Shown here in pieces: positions 1-11,000 of a stretch of DNA of 64,000 bases. Each line of letters opens with the position of its first letter. Position 1 is the stretch's first letter. The notes below the pieces were generated by a model, which saw nothing but the letters and a program-made list of their open reading frames with translations, searched no databases and was not told the origin of the DNA. The stretch is from Micromonospora rhizosphaerae. GTDB taxonomy: Bacteria; Actinomycetota; Actinomycetes; Mycobacteriales; Micromonosporaceae. The stretch spans positions 1,612,001-1,676,000 of the forward strand of contig NZ_FMHV01000002.1 in the NCBI RefSeq assembly GCF_900091465.1, in the 5' to 3' direction. The position numbers and the translations under genes are program-made.

Positions 1-206
1 TTCTGCTCGCCGCGCTGCTCTTCGGCGCGCTTCAGGCGGGCGGCAACCGGATGCAGTCGTACTCGGGGATCTCGCTGGAGCTGGTGACCGTGCTCCAGGC
101 GCTGATCGTCATCTTCATCGCCGCGCCGGCCCTGGTAAAGGCGATCTTCCAGCTCCGGGCCGCGCGTGCCGCCCGGTTGCAGACGAGCCTGGCGAAGGGC
201 TGGTAA
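1..206 (+). CDS. ABC transporter permease, 3' end only
   Basis: The last 67 codons of a gene that begins before the window, in the frame starting at base 3 and ending with TAA at 204-206. The tail shows one membrane segment (roughly LELVTVLQALIVIFIAAPAL) and then a short basic cytoplasmic end (LRAARAARLQTSLAKGW). It stops 3 bp before the next permease gene. By position and tail character it is the first of the two permeases of a BmpA/YufNOPQ-type nucleoside ABC importer. The substrate is inferred from the cytidine deaminase and thymidine phosphorylase genes downstream. Confidence 0.75.
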   Translation, partial: LLAALLFGALQAGGNRMQSYSGISLELVTVLQALIVIFIAAPALVKAIFQLRAARAARLQTSLAKGW

Positions 207-209
207 CGG

Positions 210-1490
210 ATGTCGACCATGGCTGTCCCGGACGTCGCCGTCGCCCCGGTCGATGAGGGGTTCTGGAACCGCACCCGCAAGGTCGGCGCGTTCCTGCTGG
301 CGCTGGGCGTGCTCGCCGCGGTGCTCTTCGGCGCGCTCGCCACCAACCAGCAGGCCCGCTTCACGCTCAGCGAGACCGAGGGCGGCGCGGCGCTGTCGGT
401 CAACGGCACGACCGGCGCGATCGCCTTCGGCATCATCACCGCCGCGGCCGGCGCCGCCCTGCTGGCGGGGTTGTCGAAGCGCTGGTTCACCCTGGTGCTC
501 GGCGTCGGCCTCGTCGCCTTCGTGCTCAGCTTCCTCTGCTGGCAGGTCTCCGCCGCTCCCGCGGGCCGCAACTTCATGCCGCTGGTCAACATCGTCCGCG
601 GCACCTTCATCCTGGCCCTGCCACTGATCTTCGGCGCGCTGGCCGGCGTGCTCTGCGAGCGCACCGGCGTGGTCAACGTGGCCATCGAGGGGCAACTGCT
701 GATGGGCGCCTTCGCCGGGGCACTCTTCGGCAGTATCTCCGGCGACGTGTGGGTGGGCCTGGTCGCGGCGGCGCTCGGCGGCGCGTTCATCTCGCTGCTG
801 CTGGCGGTCTTCGCGATCCGTTACCTGGTCGACCAGGTGGTCATCGGCGTCGTACTGAACCTGCTCGCGGTGGGCATCACCGGCTTCCTCTACGAGCGGC
901 TGATGCAGACGGACGCACAGAGATACAACAGCGCGCCCCGGTTCTCCAACTGGGAGATCCCGCTGCTGAAGGACATCCCGGTGGTCGGGCCGGCGCTGTT
1001 CCGCGGCAACATCTTCCTCTACCTCGGCCTGCTGCTGGTCCTGGTCATCCACATCGGGCTGTTCCGCACCCGGTGGGGCCTGCGGACCCGCTCGGTCGGC
1101 GAGCACCCGACCGCCGCGGACACCCTGGGCGTCCGGGTGCAGGCGCTGCGCTACCGCAACGTGATCGTGGCCGGGATGGTCGCCGGCATCGGTGGCGCCT
1201 CCTACACGCTGGCGCTCTACTCCTTCACCAAGAACATGATCGGCGGTAAGGGCTTCATCGCCCTGGCCGCGCTGATCTTCGGCCGCTGGAGCCCCACCGG
1301 GGCCCTGCTCGCGGCGCTCTTCTTCGGCTTCGCCGACCAGCTCGGCACGTACCTCAGCGCGATCAACAGCATCATCCCGAGCCAGTTCCTGGCCATGCTG
1401 CCGTACCTGGCGACGATCCTGGCGGTGGCCGGGCTGGTCGGCCGGGTCCGGGCGCCGGCGGCGGACGGCAAGCCGTACATCAAGGGCTAA
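210..1490 (+). CDS. ABC transporter permease, nucleoside-importer type
   Basis: A 426-residue integral membrane protein of the BPD_transp_2 (branched-chain/sugar/nucleoside permease) family. After a short polar N-terminus, hydrophobic segments lie near residues 28-48, 70-88 and 91-112. The family core follows from about residue 130, with the conserved stretch LAGVLCERTGVVNVAIEGQLL, and ends near residue 415. The loop RTRWGLRTRSVGEHPTAADTLG is the usual EAA-like region contacting the ATPase. It lies 3 bp after the first permease and 12 bp before a cytidine deaminase gene, which supports a nucleoside substrate. A second in-frame ATG at 219 is a possible start. Its ATPase and lipoprotein partners must lie upstream of the window. 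Confidence 0.9.
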   Translation: MSTMAVPDVAVAPVDEGFWNRTRKVGAFLLALGVLAAVLFGALATNQQARFTLSETEGGAALSVNGTTGAIAFGIITAAAGAALLAGLSKRWFTLVLGVGLVAFVLSFLCWQVSAAPAGRNFMPLVNIVRGTFILALPLIFGALAGVLCERTGVVNVAIEGQLLMGAFAGALFGSISGDVWVGLVAAALGGAFISLLLAVFAIRYLVDQVVIGVVLNLLAVGITGFLYERLMQTDAQRYNSAPRFSNWEIPLLKDIPVVGPALFRGNIFLYLGLLLVLVIHIGLFRTRWGLRTRSVGEHPTAADTLGVRVQALRYRNVIVAGMVAGIGGASYTLALYSFTKNMIGGKGFIALAALIFGRWSPTGALLAALFFGFADQLGTYLSAINSIIPSQFLAMLPYLATILAVAGLVGRVRAPAADGKPYIKG

Positions 1491-1502
1491 TGGGGGAAGC
1501 TC

Positions 1503-2207
1503 ATGGAGATCGACTGGGCCCGGCTGCGGGCCGCGGCCACCGAGGTGATGCGGCACGCGTACGTGCCGTACTCGAAGTTCCCGGTCGGGGCGGCCGCCCT
1601 GGTCGACGACGGCCGGGTGGTGGTCGGCTGCAACGTGGAGAACGCCGCGTACGGCGTGGTGCTCTGCGCCGAGTGCGGGGTGGTCTCCTCGCTGCACGCC
1701 ACCGGCGGTGGTCGGCTGGTCGCCCTCTCCTGCGTGGACGCCACCGGCGAGCCGCTGATGCCGTGCGGCCGGTGCCGCCAGCTGCTCTGGGAGAACGGCG
1801 GCCCGGAGTGCCTGGTCGAGGCGAAGGGCGGCCCGCTGCGGATGGCCGAGCTGCTGCCGCACGCGTTCGGCGTCGAGGATCTGGAGGCGGTGGTCGGCGA
1901 GACGCCGGTGCCGGTGGTGCCGGAGCGGCTGGCCGCCTGGCGGGGGCGCGGCACGGTCTTCGTGCACCCGGACCTCTCCGCCGGTCAGCAGGTCTGGACG
2001 GCGTACTGGGAGCGGTCCGCCGGGGACACCGAGGGCGCCGAGACCGGCGTGCTGGAGGAGGGCCCGACCTGGGATGACCCGGCCGAGGCGATCACCTGGG
2101 GGCTCGCGCGTACGCCCCGGGTGGTGGTGGTCGACGCGGCGGGCACCATCTTCTGGGCCGGTGAGGGCGAGCCGCCGATGGAGATCCCGACCCGTTGGGG
2201 CGGCTGA
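1503..2207 (+). CDS. cdd: Cytidine deaminase with C-terminal extension
   Basis: Hydrolytic deaminase converting cytidine/deoxycytidine to uridine/deoxyuridine in pyrimidine salvage. Residues 1-128 are a standard small CDA: substrate motif CNVENAAYG (43-51), catalytic Glu57 in CAE, and zinc cysteines 55, 88 and 91 (PCGRC). The family is usually about 130 residues, but this one has 234. The extra residues (about 130-234) are not a second CDA copy: they contain no CAE or PCxxC motif, carry aromatic and acidic clusters, and end with VVVVDAAGTIFWAGEG. It lies 12 bp after the permease and 12 bp before deoA, so it is almost certainly cotranscribed with the importer. ATG start at 1503. Confidence 0.92.
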   Translation: MEIDWARLRAAATEVMRHAYVPYSKFPVGAAALVDDGRVVVGCNVENAAYGVVLCAECGVVSSLHATGGGRLVALSCVDATGEPLMPCGRCRQLLWENGGPECLVEAKGGPLRMAELLPHAFGVEDLEAVVGETPVPVVPERLAAWRGRGTVFVHPDLSAGQQVWTAYWERSAGDTEGAETGVLEEGPTWDDPAEAITWGLARTPRVVVVDAAGTIFWAGEGEPPMEIPTRWGG

Positions 2208-2219
2208 GAAGGAACATGA

Positions 2220-3500
2220 ATGAGTGAGTTCACCGCGGTTGACGTCATCCGGACCAAGCGGGGCGGGGGTGTGCTGAGCGACGCCCAGATCGACTGGGTG
2301 GTCGACGCGTACACCAAGGGGCTGGTGGCCGACGAGCAGATGTCGGCGCTGGCCATGGCGATCCTGTTGCGCGGCATGACCGGGCCGGAGATCGCCCGGT
2401 GGACCGCCGCGATGATCGCCAGCGGGGAACGGCTGGACCTCTCCTCGGTCGCCCGCCCCACGGTGGACAAGCACTCCACGGGCGGAGTCGGCGACAAGAT
2501 CACCCTGGCGCTCACCCCGCTCGTCGCCGCCTGCGGCGCCGCCGTGCCGCAGCTCTCCGGGCGCGGGCTCGGCCACACCGGCGGCACCCTGGACAAGCTG
2601 GAGTCGATCCCGGGCTGGCGGGCCGCGCTGAGCAACGAGGAGTTCATCGCCCAGCTCCGCGACGTCGGCGCGGTGATCTGTGCGGCCGGCGAGGGGCTGG
2701 CCCCGGCCGACCGCAAGCTGTACGCGCTGCGCGACGTGACCGGCACGGTGGAGGCGATCCCGCTGATCGCCAGCTCGATCATGAGCAAGAAGATCGCCGA
2801 GGGGACCGGCGCGCTGGTGCTCGACGTCAAGGTCGGCTCGGGCGCGTTCATGAAGTCCGTCGACGACGCCCGCGAGCTGGCCCGGACCATGGTCGAGCTG
2901 GGCGGCGCGCAGGGCGTGAAGACGGTCGCCCTGCTCACCGACATGTCCACCCCGCTCGGCCTGGCCGTCGGCAACGCCGTCGAGGTGCTCGAGTCGGTCG
3001 AGGTGCTGGCCGGCGGTGGCCCGGCCGACGTGGTGGAGCTGACCCTGGCCCTGGCGCGGGAGATGCTGGACGCGGCCGGGCTGCCGGACGCGGACCCGGA
3101 GGCGGCGCTGCGCGACGGCCGGGCGATGGACGTCTGGCGGACGATGATCCGGGCCCAGGCCGGCGACCCGGACGCCCCGCTGCCCACGGCCAACGAGGTC
3201 GAGATCGTCTGCGCCGCCGAGGACGGCTTCGTCGCGGAGATCGACGCGTACGCCATCGGGGTGGCCGCGTGGCGGCTCGGCGCCGGGCGGGCCCGCAAGG
3301 AGGACCCGGTGAGCATCCCGGCCGGCGTGGTGCTGCACAAGCGTCCGGGCGACCGGGTCCGGGTCGGTGAACCCCTCTACGAGCTGCGCGCCGAGCAGGC
3401 GGCGCGGATCCCGGCGGCGCTCGCCGAGGCGGCGCGCGCGGTCCGCATCGCGCCGGACGAGCCGGCGGCGATGCCGCTGGTCATCGAGCGGATCGGCTGA
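2220..3500 (+). CDS. deoA: Thymidine phosphorylase
   Basis: Phosphorolysis of thymidine/deoxyuridine to base plus 2-deoxyribose-1-phosphate. It is 426 residues, the normal length for the pyrimidine nucleoside phosphorylase family. Features are an N-terminal helical domain, the signature SGRGLGHTGGTLDKLE, the phosphate-binding KHSTGGVGDK, and a C-terminal domain with the family's barrel-sandwich region (residues about 340-410). ATG at 2220 follows an AGAAGGAA ribosome site. It closes the importer-cdd-deoA run. The deoxyribose-1-phosphate made here would need a phosphopentomutase and DeoC; candidates for both are in the 27.8-32.2 kb block. Confidence 0.95.
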   Translation: MSEFTAVDVIRTKRGGGVLSDAQIDWVVDAYTKGLVADEQMSALAMAILLRGMTGPEIARWTAAMIASGERLDLSSVARPTVDKHSTGGVGDKITLALTPLVAACGAAVPQLSGRGLGHTGGTLDKLESIPGWRAALSNEEFIAQLRDVGAVICAAGEGLAPADRKLYALRDVTGTVEAIPLIASSIMSKKIAEGTGALVLDVKVGSGAFMKSVDDARELARTMVELGGAQGVKTVALLTDMSTPLGLAVGNAVEVLESVEVLAGGGPADVVELTLALAREMLDAAGLPDADPEAALRDGRAMDVWRTMIRAQAGDPDAPLPTANEVEIVCAAEDGFVAEIDAYAIGVAAWRLGAGRARKEDPVSIPAGVVLHKRPGDRVRVGEPLYELRAEQAARIPAALAEAARAVRIAPDEPAAMPLVIERIG

Positions 3501-3611
3501 TCAATTCCGGTCTTGCGGTGCCGTGGTGCTGGTCCCCGCGAGCCGCTATCCTCCCTGCCGCGGGATGACCGACCGGCGCTGAGCCGATGCGAGGAGACAG
3601 GGACCTGAGCC

Positions 3612-4292
3612 GTGCGTGTATCCGCCCCCAACCCCCGGGACGTTCGTGAGGCGAGCCTCGACGAGCTGTCCCGGTTGGGCCTGCCGCTGCCGCCGCCCCA
3701 GTTCCCGCTCGTCTGGGAGCCGGGCGACGAGATCGAGCTGCGGCCCACCGCCGAGATCGAGGCCCGGATCGCGGTGCTGCACGTGATCCTGGCCCGCTGT
3801 TTCGGGATGCCCCCGCAGGCGGCGATGGGCTGGCTGCTCGGCTCGCGCCTGGTGGACACGGTCACCCCGCCGGAGTGGCAGTTCGTGATGGGCGGCAAGG
3901 GGGACCACCGGTCGTTCGTGCTGCATCATGACGCGCTGTTCTCGCTGGCCTGGGTGCTCGGGCTGACCAAGGAACTCGATCCCACGGTGCCGGTGGACGA
4001 GCGGCTGGTGGAGCGGATGCCCCACCTCGCGGCCGGCGAGACCTTCACCGCGTGGCGGTCCCGGATCCTGGCCGCCCCGCAGCACCCGGCCGACGCGGCG
4101 GCCCTGCTCGACCTGCACTACTGCCTGGACTGGGCGTACCTGGAGACGGAGCGGGCCGGGCGGAGGCCGCCCGGGCTGGTGGACGCGAACGCCATCGGGC
4201 AGCGCCGGTGGGCGCTGGAGTGGGCGGTGATCCTCCGCGGGCCGTACCACGATGAGCCGCCGGGCTGGGAAGAGGTCGACCTCTCCACCTGA
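3612..4292 (+). CDS. DUF4272-like protein of unknown function
   Basis: A 226-residue soluble protein with no signal peptide or membrane segment. The stretch from about residue 48 (EIEARIAVLHVILARCFG) through ALFSLAWVLGLTKELDP resembles DUF4272 proteins, which have alternating helices and a conserved Trp/Ala-rich LAWVLGL segment. No catalytic motif is visible, so I assign no function. The GTG start at 3612 follows a purine-rich tract (GCGAGGAGACAGGGA). It is separated from deoA by 111 bp and ends 3 bp before the convergent methyltransferase gene, so its relation to the salvage operon is only positional. Confidence 0.75.
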   Translation: MRVSAPNPRDVREASLDELSRLGLPLPPPQFPLVWEPGDEIELRPTAEIEARIAVLHVILARCFGMPPQAAMGWLLGSRLVDTVTPPEWQFVMGGKGDHRSFVLHHDALFSLAWVLGLTKELDPTVPVDERLVERMPHLAAGETFTAWRSRILAAPQHPADAAALLDLHYCLDWAYLETERAGRRPPGLVDANAIGQRRWALEWAVILRGPYHDEPPGWEEVDLST

Positions 4293-4295
4293 CGT

Positions 4296-5147
4296 TCAGC
4301 GGGGTCGGTGCACGCTCAGCCGGACCGCGACCGTCACCGGGACCGGCTCGGGCCGTGCGGTGATCCGTTCGGCGAGCCGGGCCGGGTCGGTGTGCCAGGC
4401 GCTCGGGCCCATGCCGACCAGGGTGGCGACCTCCGGCCCGGTGAGCGCGAGCCGGGCCCGGTGCACGGTCGCCGACTCCTCGGTGAAGTGCGTGGCGAGG
4501 CTCCCCGCCACCCGCTCTGCCTTGGCCGGGTCCACCTTCAGCAGGTCGAGGGCGTCGACCAGTTCGGCGAGGTGGTCCTCGGCCGGGGTGACCACCAGCA
4601 GCGCGCCCGCCGGATCGAGCACCCGGCGGAACTCGGCGCCGTTGCGCGGGGCGAAGACGTTGAGCAGCACGGCGGTGGAGGCGTCGGCCAGCGGCAGTCG
4701 CTGCCAGGTGTCGGCGAGCGCGGCTGCCGCGCGCGGGTGGGCCCGGGCCGCGCGGCGCAGCGCCGGCTTGGAGACGTCCAGGGCCAGACCCACGGCGTCC
4801 GGCAGCGCCGCCAGCACCGCGGCGAGATACCGCCCGGTCCCGGCCCCGGCATCCACCACCAGCGGGTACGCCCCGACGGGCACGACGGCCTCGGCGGTGG
4901 CGGCGAGGGCGGCGGCGATGATGTCGTAGTGCCCGGCGGCGAGGAAGTCGGCGCGGGCGGCGACCATCTCGGCGCTGTCCCCCGCGTGTGGGGCGCGGCC
5001 GGCGAGCAGGTTCACGTACCCCTGCCGGGCGATGTCGAAGCTGTGCCGGCGCGGGCAGCGCAGCGCCCGCGCGGTGCCGGCGGTCGTCTCGGCCAGGGTT
5101 TCCCCGCACACCGGGCAGCGCAGCCGGTCGAGGATGCGGGCGTCCAC
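4296..5147 (-). CDS. RlmA/TlrB-type rRNA guanine-N1 methyltransferase
   Basis: Predicted SAM-dependent methyltransferase of the 23S rRNA (guanine-N1) family (RlmA-I/RlmA-II). Near the N-terminus is the family zinc knuckle CPVC...CPRRH, followed by SFDIARQGYVNLL and the SAM-binding VVDAGAGTGRYL. Family members modify helix 35 of 23S rRNA, and TlrB confers macrolide (tylosin) resistance; the exact target cannot be told from sequence. I chose GTG at 5147: it sits one base after the marR stop and has a GGGGG tract upstream. GTG at 5183 would add 12 residues and overlap marR by 35 bp. It is probably cotranscribed with marR. Confidence 0.82.
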   Translation of the reverse strand: MDARILDRLRCPVCGETLAETTAGTARALRCPRRHSFDIARQGYVNLLAGRAPHAGDSAEMVAARADFLAAGHYDIIAAALAATAEAVVPVGAYPLVVDAGAGTGRYLAAVLAALPDAVGLALDVSKPALRRAARAHPRAAAALADTWQRLPLADASTAVLLNVFAPRNGAEFRRVLDPAGALLVVTPAEDHLAELVDALDLLKVDPAKAERVAGSLATHFTEESATVHRARLALTGPEVATLVGMGPSAWHTDPARLAERITARPEPVPVTVAVRLSVHRPR

Positions 5148-5148
5148 G

Positions 5149-6119
<971 letters not shown>

Positions 6120-6174
6120 CGAACGCCGGCCGGGCCCGTCGCCGCGCCCGACCCCGGCTGACTAGTGTCTGAGC

Positions 6175-7251
6175 ATGGTCGCGATCCGGTACGAGGACAT
6201 CGTCAAGGTTCCGAAGGCGCTGCTGCACGATCACCTCGACGGCGGCCTGCGGGCCGCGACGATCGTCGAGTTGGCCGCGGAGATCGGCCACGAGTTGCCC
6301 ACCACCGACCCGGAGGCGCTGGGCCGCTGGTTCGTCGACGCGGCCAGCTCGGGCTCGCTGGAGCGCTACCTGGAGACCTTCGCGCACACCGTGGCGGTGA
6401 TGCAGACCGCGCCGGCATTGCACCGGGTGGCCAAGGAATGCGCGCTCGACCTGGCCGCCGACGGGGTGGTCTACGCCGAGGTCCGGTTCGCCCCGGAGCA
6501 GCACCTGGAACGCGACCTGACCCTGGACGAGGTGGTCGAGGCGGTCGTCGCCGGCTTCGTGGAGGGGAGCGCGCTGGCCGCCGAGGCGGGCACCCCGATC
6601 CGGGTCGGCACCCTGCTCACCGCCATGCGGCACGCCGCCCGTTCACAGGAGATCGCCGAGCTGGCCGTCCGGCACCGGGACGCCGGGGTGGTCGGCTTCG
6701 ACATCGCCGGTGCCGAGGCCGGCTTCCCGCCCACCCGGCACCTGGACGCCTTCGAGTATCTGCAGCGGGAGAACTTCCACTTCACCATCCACGCCGGGGA
6801 GGCGTTCGGGCTGCCCTCGATCTGGCAGGCCATTCAGTGGTGCGGCGCGGACCGGCTCGGCCACGGGGTCCGGATCGTCGACGACATCACGCCCGGCCCG
6901 CCGCCGGTGCTCGGCCGGCTGGCCGCGTACGTCCGGGACAAGCGGATCCCGCTGGAGCTCTGCCCCTCCTCGAACGTGCAGACCGGCGCGGCCGCGTCGA
7001 TCGCCGAACACCCGATCGGGCTGCTGCGCGACCTGCGCTTCCGGGTGACGGTGAACACCGACAACCGGCTGATGAGCGGTACCTCGATGTCCCGGGAGAT
7101 GGCGCTGCTTGTGGAGGCCTTCGGCTACGGCTGGAAGGAACTCCAGTGGTTCACGATCAACGCGATGAAGAGCGCTTTCATCCCGTTCGACGAGCGCTTG
7201 GCGATCATCGACGAGGTGATCAAGCCGGCGTACGCGAAGCTGGTCGGCTGA
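6175..7251 (+). CDS. add: Adenosine deaminase
   Basis: Zinc-dependent hydrolysis of adenosine/deoxyadenosine to inosine/deoxyinosine in purine salvage. It has 358 residues, normal for bacterial ADA. Metal ligands His18 and His20 are in [11 protein letters not shown], the third His and catalytic Glu in HAGEAFG, the His of RLGHGVRI follows, and the metal Asp is in NTDNRLMSG. The substrate-pocket segment [11 protein letters not shown] is intact. A TAGTGT box (6163-6168) ends 6 nt before the ATG, so the transcript is probably leaderless. It converges on the uridine kinase gene with no gap. With cdd and deoA it forms the nucleoside-catabolic set of this region. Confidence 0.95.
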   Translation: MVAIRYEDIVKVPKALLHDHLDGGLRAATIVELAAEIGHELPTTDPEALGRWFVDAASSGSLERYLETFAHTVAVMQTAPALHRVAKECALDLAADGVVYAEVRFAPEQHLERDLTLDEVVEAVVAGFVEGSALAAEAGTPIRVGTLLTAMRHAARSQEIAELAVRHRDAGVVGFDIAGAEAGFPPTRHLDAFEYLQRENFHFTIHAGEAFGLPSIWQAIQWCGADRLGHGVRIVDDITPGPPPVLGRLAAYVRDKRIPLELCPSSNVQTGAAASIAEHPIGLLRDLRFRVTVNTDNRLMSGTSMSREMALLVEAFGYGWKELQWFTINAMKSAFIPFDERLAIIDEVIKPAYAKLVG

Positions 7252-7860
7252 TCACCGTTGCTGCTGCGGGTGGCCGGCGAGCAAAGCCGCCACCCGGCGC
7301 AGCACCTCCCGGGCCCGGGCCGCCTCGGCGCCCAGCCCGGTCTGCCGGCGCAGCACCGCCGGCTCCGCCAGCAGCAGCGTGAGCCCGCGCCGGATCAGCA
7401 CCCTGGGTGCCTTGCGCTGCTCGGCGAGGTCCCGGGCGAGTCGACGGAGGAAGGTCGCCCCCCGCGGCCGGCGCAGCGCGTACGCCCCGGCGAGGAGCCC
7501 CCGTCGGCGGCACTCCTCGACGATCTCGGCGGCGAAAATCCCTTCGGCGACGAAAAGTGGCGATCCGGCCAGATCGAATGGCCGGCTGGCCACCCGGCGG
7601 TCCGCGCCGATCGCATAAACCGGCACATCGGCCTTGCCGTGCCGGGCGAGTCGGGTAATCGTTGCCACCGCCGTTTCGGCATCCCAGGACTGGGGTGACT
7701 CCCAGTCCACCTCTCCGTTGCGACGTGGCAACGTAGGGTCGTCGCCGTCCTTGTAGAAGTCGTCGAGGCAGAGGACAGGGAGTCCGGTTCGCTGCGCGAT
7801 ATACGACTTTCCGGAGCCGGAAGGGCCAGCGAGCAGGACGACGTGGTGACGGTGTTCCAT
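7252..7860 (-). CDS. udk: Uridine kinase-like P-loop kinase
   Basis: A 202-residue P-loop NTPase. Walker A GPSGSGKS (residues 12-19) is followed by LPVLCLDDFYKDGDDPTLP, the Asp-rich substrate segment of uridine/phosphoribulokinase-like enzymes, and by DWESPQSWD. The lid region RRPRGATFLRRLARDL is Arg-rich. It is expected to phosphorylate uridine/cytidine, which suits neighbours that produce uridine. It is about as long as canonical Udk but divergent in the C-terminal half, so a related nucleoside or other small-molecule kinase is possible. Its stop abuts the add stop exactly (tail to tail). Confidence 0.8.
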   Translation of the reverse strand: MEHRHHVVLLAGPSGSGKSYIAQRTGLPVLCLDDFYKDGDDPTLPRRNGEVDWESPQSWDAETAVATITRLARHGKADVPVYAIGADRRVASRPFDLAGSPLFVAEGIFAAEIVEECRRRGLLAGAYALRRPRGATFLRRLARDLAEQRKAPRVLIRRGLTLLLAEPAVLRRQTGLGAEAARAREVLRRVAALLAGHPQQQR

Positions 7861-7981
7861 TACTTTGGGTGACTCCGGACAGACGGATTGCTATCAAATT
7901 GCATCAACATCTCATCACACCTTGGGCAAGGCAGAACCTGGGCTTTCTCTTTGCGGAGCGGCGTGATGGAATCTCGGAGGT

Positions 7982-7999
7982 CCGACCCGTCCGGGTCGG
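7982..7999. repeat. Short palindrome upstream of cvnA
   Basis: CCGACCCG at 7982-7989 and CGGGTCGG at 7992-7999 form a perfect 8-bp inverted repeat with a 2-bp centre, about 55 bp before the cvnA GTG. It could be an operator or a leader hairpin. The gap between udk and cvnA (7861-8053) also has an AT-rich stretch near 7885-7920 that probably holds the divergent promoters. Confidence 0.4.
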
Positions 8000-8053
8000 T
8001 CGCTCGGCGTTGCCCAGCGCAACGCGCGGACGCTGTGATGCGAGGACGGTGAC

Positions 8054-11000
8054 GTGAGCAAACGGCCAAAGACGGCGGGCTCCTCCCTGTCGTGGCTGCG
8101 CCGGCCAGCCAGCCGGCTCCGCGACATGCCGATCTGGTCCAAGCTCGGTCTGATCATGATCGTGCCGACCATCGCCACGGTCGTGGTGGGCAGCACCGGC
8201 CTGGTCGACCATTTGCAGACACTCAACAATGCCAACCGGGCCGGCAACCTGGCCAACCTGATCGGCTACTCCGGTGACCTGGTCGACCGGCTGCAGGACG
8301 AGCGGACCGCCGCCGTGCTGCTGCTGAGTGCCGACACCTCGCAGGTCAAGAAGCGGTACACCGAGGCGTACGACCAGGTGAACCAGGAGGCCGACAAGGC
8401 CAAGGATCGGTACCTGCAGCAGCGCGTCGAGCTGGACAACCTGCCCGCCACGCTGCAGAAACTCCTCGACGGGATCGACCAGAACCTCACCGACCTGCCC
8501 GGCACCCGCAGTCAGGTCTTCAACGGCAAGATCGCGACCAGCAGGGCGACCGACGTGTACGAGGGCCTGATCAGCGACCTGCTGGCGGTCCGCGACTCGA
8601 GCACCCAGCTCGCTGGCGACAGCGACCTGAGTGACCGGATGCGCGCCGCCGCCGCCATCGCCCGCACCAAGGAGTTCCTCTCCGAGCGCCGGGTGGTCGT
8701 GCACCGCGCATTTGATTTCGGCCAGCTCAGCCCGAGCCTGCGCCAGGACTACATCGCCAGCGTCACCGCCGAGCAGCAGGCGCAGGAGGCCTTCACCGCC
8801 ATCGCCAATCGGTCCGAGGCCGAGTTCTACCAGCAGACTGTCGCCGGGGGCGACCTGCGCGAGGTGTTGTCCTACCAGGGCCAGATCAACAGCAACGAGA
8901 CCGGGGAGCTGACGACCCTCTCGTTCGGGCCGGACCAGTGGGACACCGCGATGGTCGGCAACGCCAAGCTGATCCGTACCGTCGAGTCGAAGCTCGACGG
9001 CGACGTGGTCAAGCAGGCCGACAAGCTGCGGTCGAACGTGCAGCGGCAGGTCTTCCTGGAGACCGGCCTGCTGCTCAGCATGCTGCTGCTGGCGATCCTC
9101 TTCGCCTACCTGGTCGCCCGGTCGATGGCCCGCTCGCTGCGTGATCTGCGGCAGGGCGCCCTCTCCGTGGCCCAGTACGGCCTGCCGCAGGCGGTGGCCC
9201 GGCTCCGCGACCCGCAGGTCACCGGGCAGCTCTCCCCGGTGCAGCTGGCCAACCAGATCGCCGAGCCGCTGCCGGTCCGGAGCAAGGACGAGTTCGGCCA
9301 GGTGACCGAGGCGTTCAACGCGGTCCACCTGGAGGCGGTCCGCACCGCCGCCGAGCAGGCCGCGCTCCGGGCGTCCGTCGCGACGATGTTCGTCAACCTG
9401 GCCCGCCGCTCGCAGATCCTGGTCGACCGGCTGATCGGTCACCTCGACCGGCTCGAGCGCGGCGAGGAGGACCCCGACCGGCTGGCCGAGCTGTTCCAGC
9501 TCGACCACCTCGCCACCCGGATGCGCCGCAACGACGAGAACCTCCTGGTCCTCGCCGGCGCGGACTCCACCCGCGTGCAGCGCGAGCCGGCCGCCCTGAT
9601 CGACGTGCTGCGCGCCGCTCAGTCCGAGGTCGAGCACTACACCCGGATCGAGTTCGGCGTCATCGACCGGGACATCGAGGTCGCCGCGCACGCGGTCAAC
9701 GACCTGGTGCACCTCGTCGCCGAGCTGTTCGACAACGCCACCGCCTTCTCCCCGCCGGACTCGCACGTCACCGTGGAGGCCCGCCGGGTTGGCGACCGTG
9801 CCTCGCTCTACGTGGAGGACCGGGGTATCGGCATCAGCGGCGAGCAGCTGCGCGAGCTCAACGAGCGGCTGGCCACGCCCCCGCAGGTGGACGTGGCGGT
9901 CTCCCGGATGATGGGCCTGGTCGTGGTCGCCCGGCTGGCCGCCCGGCACGGCGTCAAGGCCGAGCTGCGGCCCGGCGCCGACCGGGGCACCGTTGCCGAC
10001 GTCACGTTGCCCCCCTCGGTCCTGGTGCCGCGCGCCCTCGCCGGTCGGGTACAGCAGGCGCCGGCCCTCCCGGCGGCGACCACCGGCCAGCAGCACGCGG
10101 GCCCGGCGCCCGCCTTCGGCGCCCTGGCGGCCCTGGGCCAGGGTCCGGCCACCCCGCCGGCCCCGCGTCCCGGCGAGTCCGGCAACCAGGTGACCCTCGG
10201 CGGTCGCCCCTTCGACCCGGAGCCGCGCAACGGCGCCGGGACCCCGGCCTCGGCCGGCACGATGCGCTCGATGCCCGCCTGGTCGGACCTCACCGGTGCC
10301 AGCGGGGTCAACGGCGGCGACTCGTTCACGCCCCGGAGCTCCAACGGCCAGCCGATCGACCCGCTGCCGCAGCGCCGCGCCCCCGGCGTCGGCGACCCGG
10401 CCAGCACCGGCCAGCAGCCACCCGTCCCGCGGCAGCTTCCGAGCAGCCCGGAGGCGCGTCCCTACAACCCGCCGCCGATGTCGGCCCCGCCACTGCCGCC
10501 GGTCTCCGGCGTCCCGGTGTCCTCGTCGCCGGTGTCCGGCTATCCGGTATCGGCCGCGCCGATCTCGGGTCATCCGATGTCGGCCGCGCCCGCTCCGGGC
10601 CAGCCGGTCTCCGCACCGCCTACCGGCCAGACGCCGCCGTATCCGGCTCCACCGGCCCCCGCGCCGAGCGCCGGCGCGCCGCCGGTCTGGCCGCCGGTCG
10701 CCGCGCCAGACCGGGAAGCGGCTACCCCGCCGGTGCCGGAGCGGTTCGCCGCCGCCCTGGACATGACCAGCGAGCTCCCGCGGGTCGCGCGCACGGACAC
10801 CCCGGCCGCTACGCCGCCGGCCGTCAGCCGGCCGCCGGCCGCAGCCGCCACGCCGCCGGCCGGCAGCCGGCCGCCGGCGCCGGCCGCGAACCGGCCGCCG
10901 CAGCAGGCCGCGAACCGCCAGCGGTACGCGGACGAGACGATGGAGCTGCCGATCTTCCGGGAGCTCGAGTCGGCCTGGTTCCGCACCCGTCGGCCGGGTC

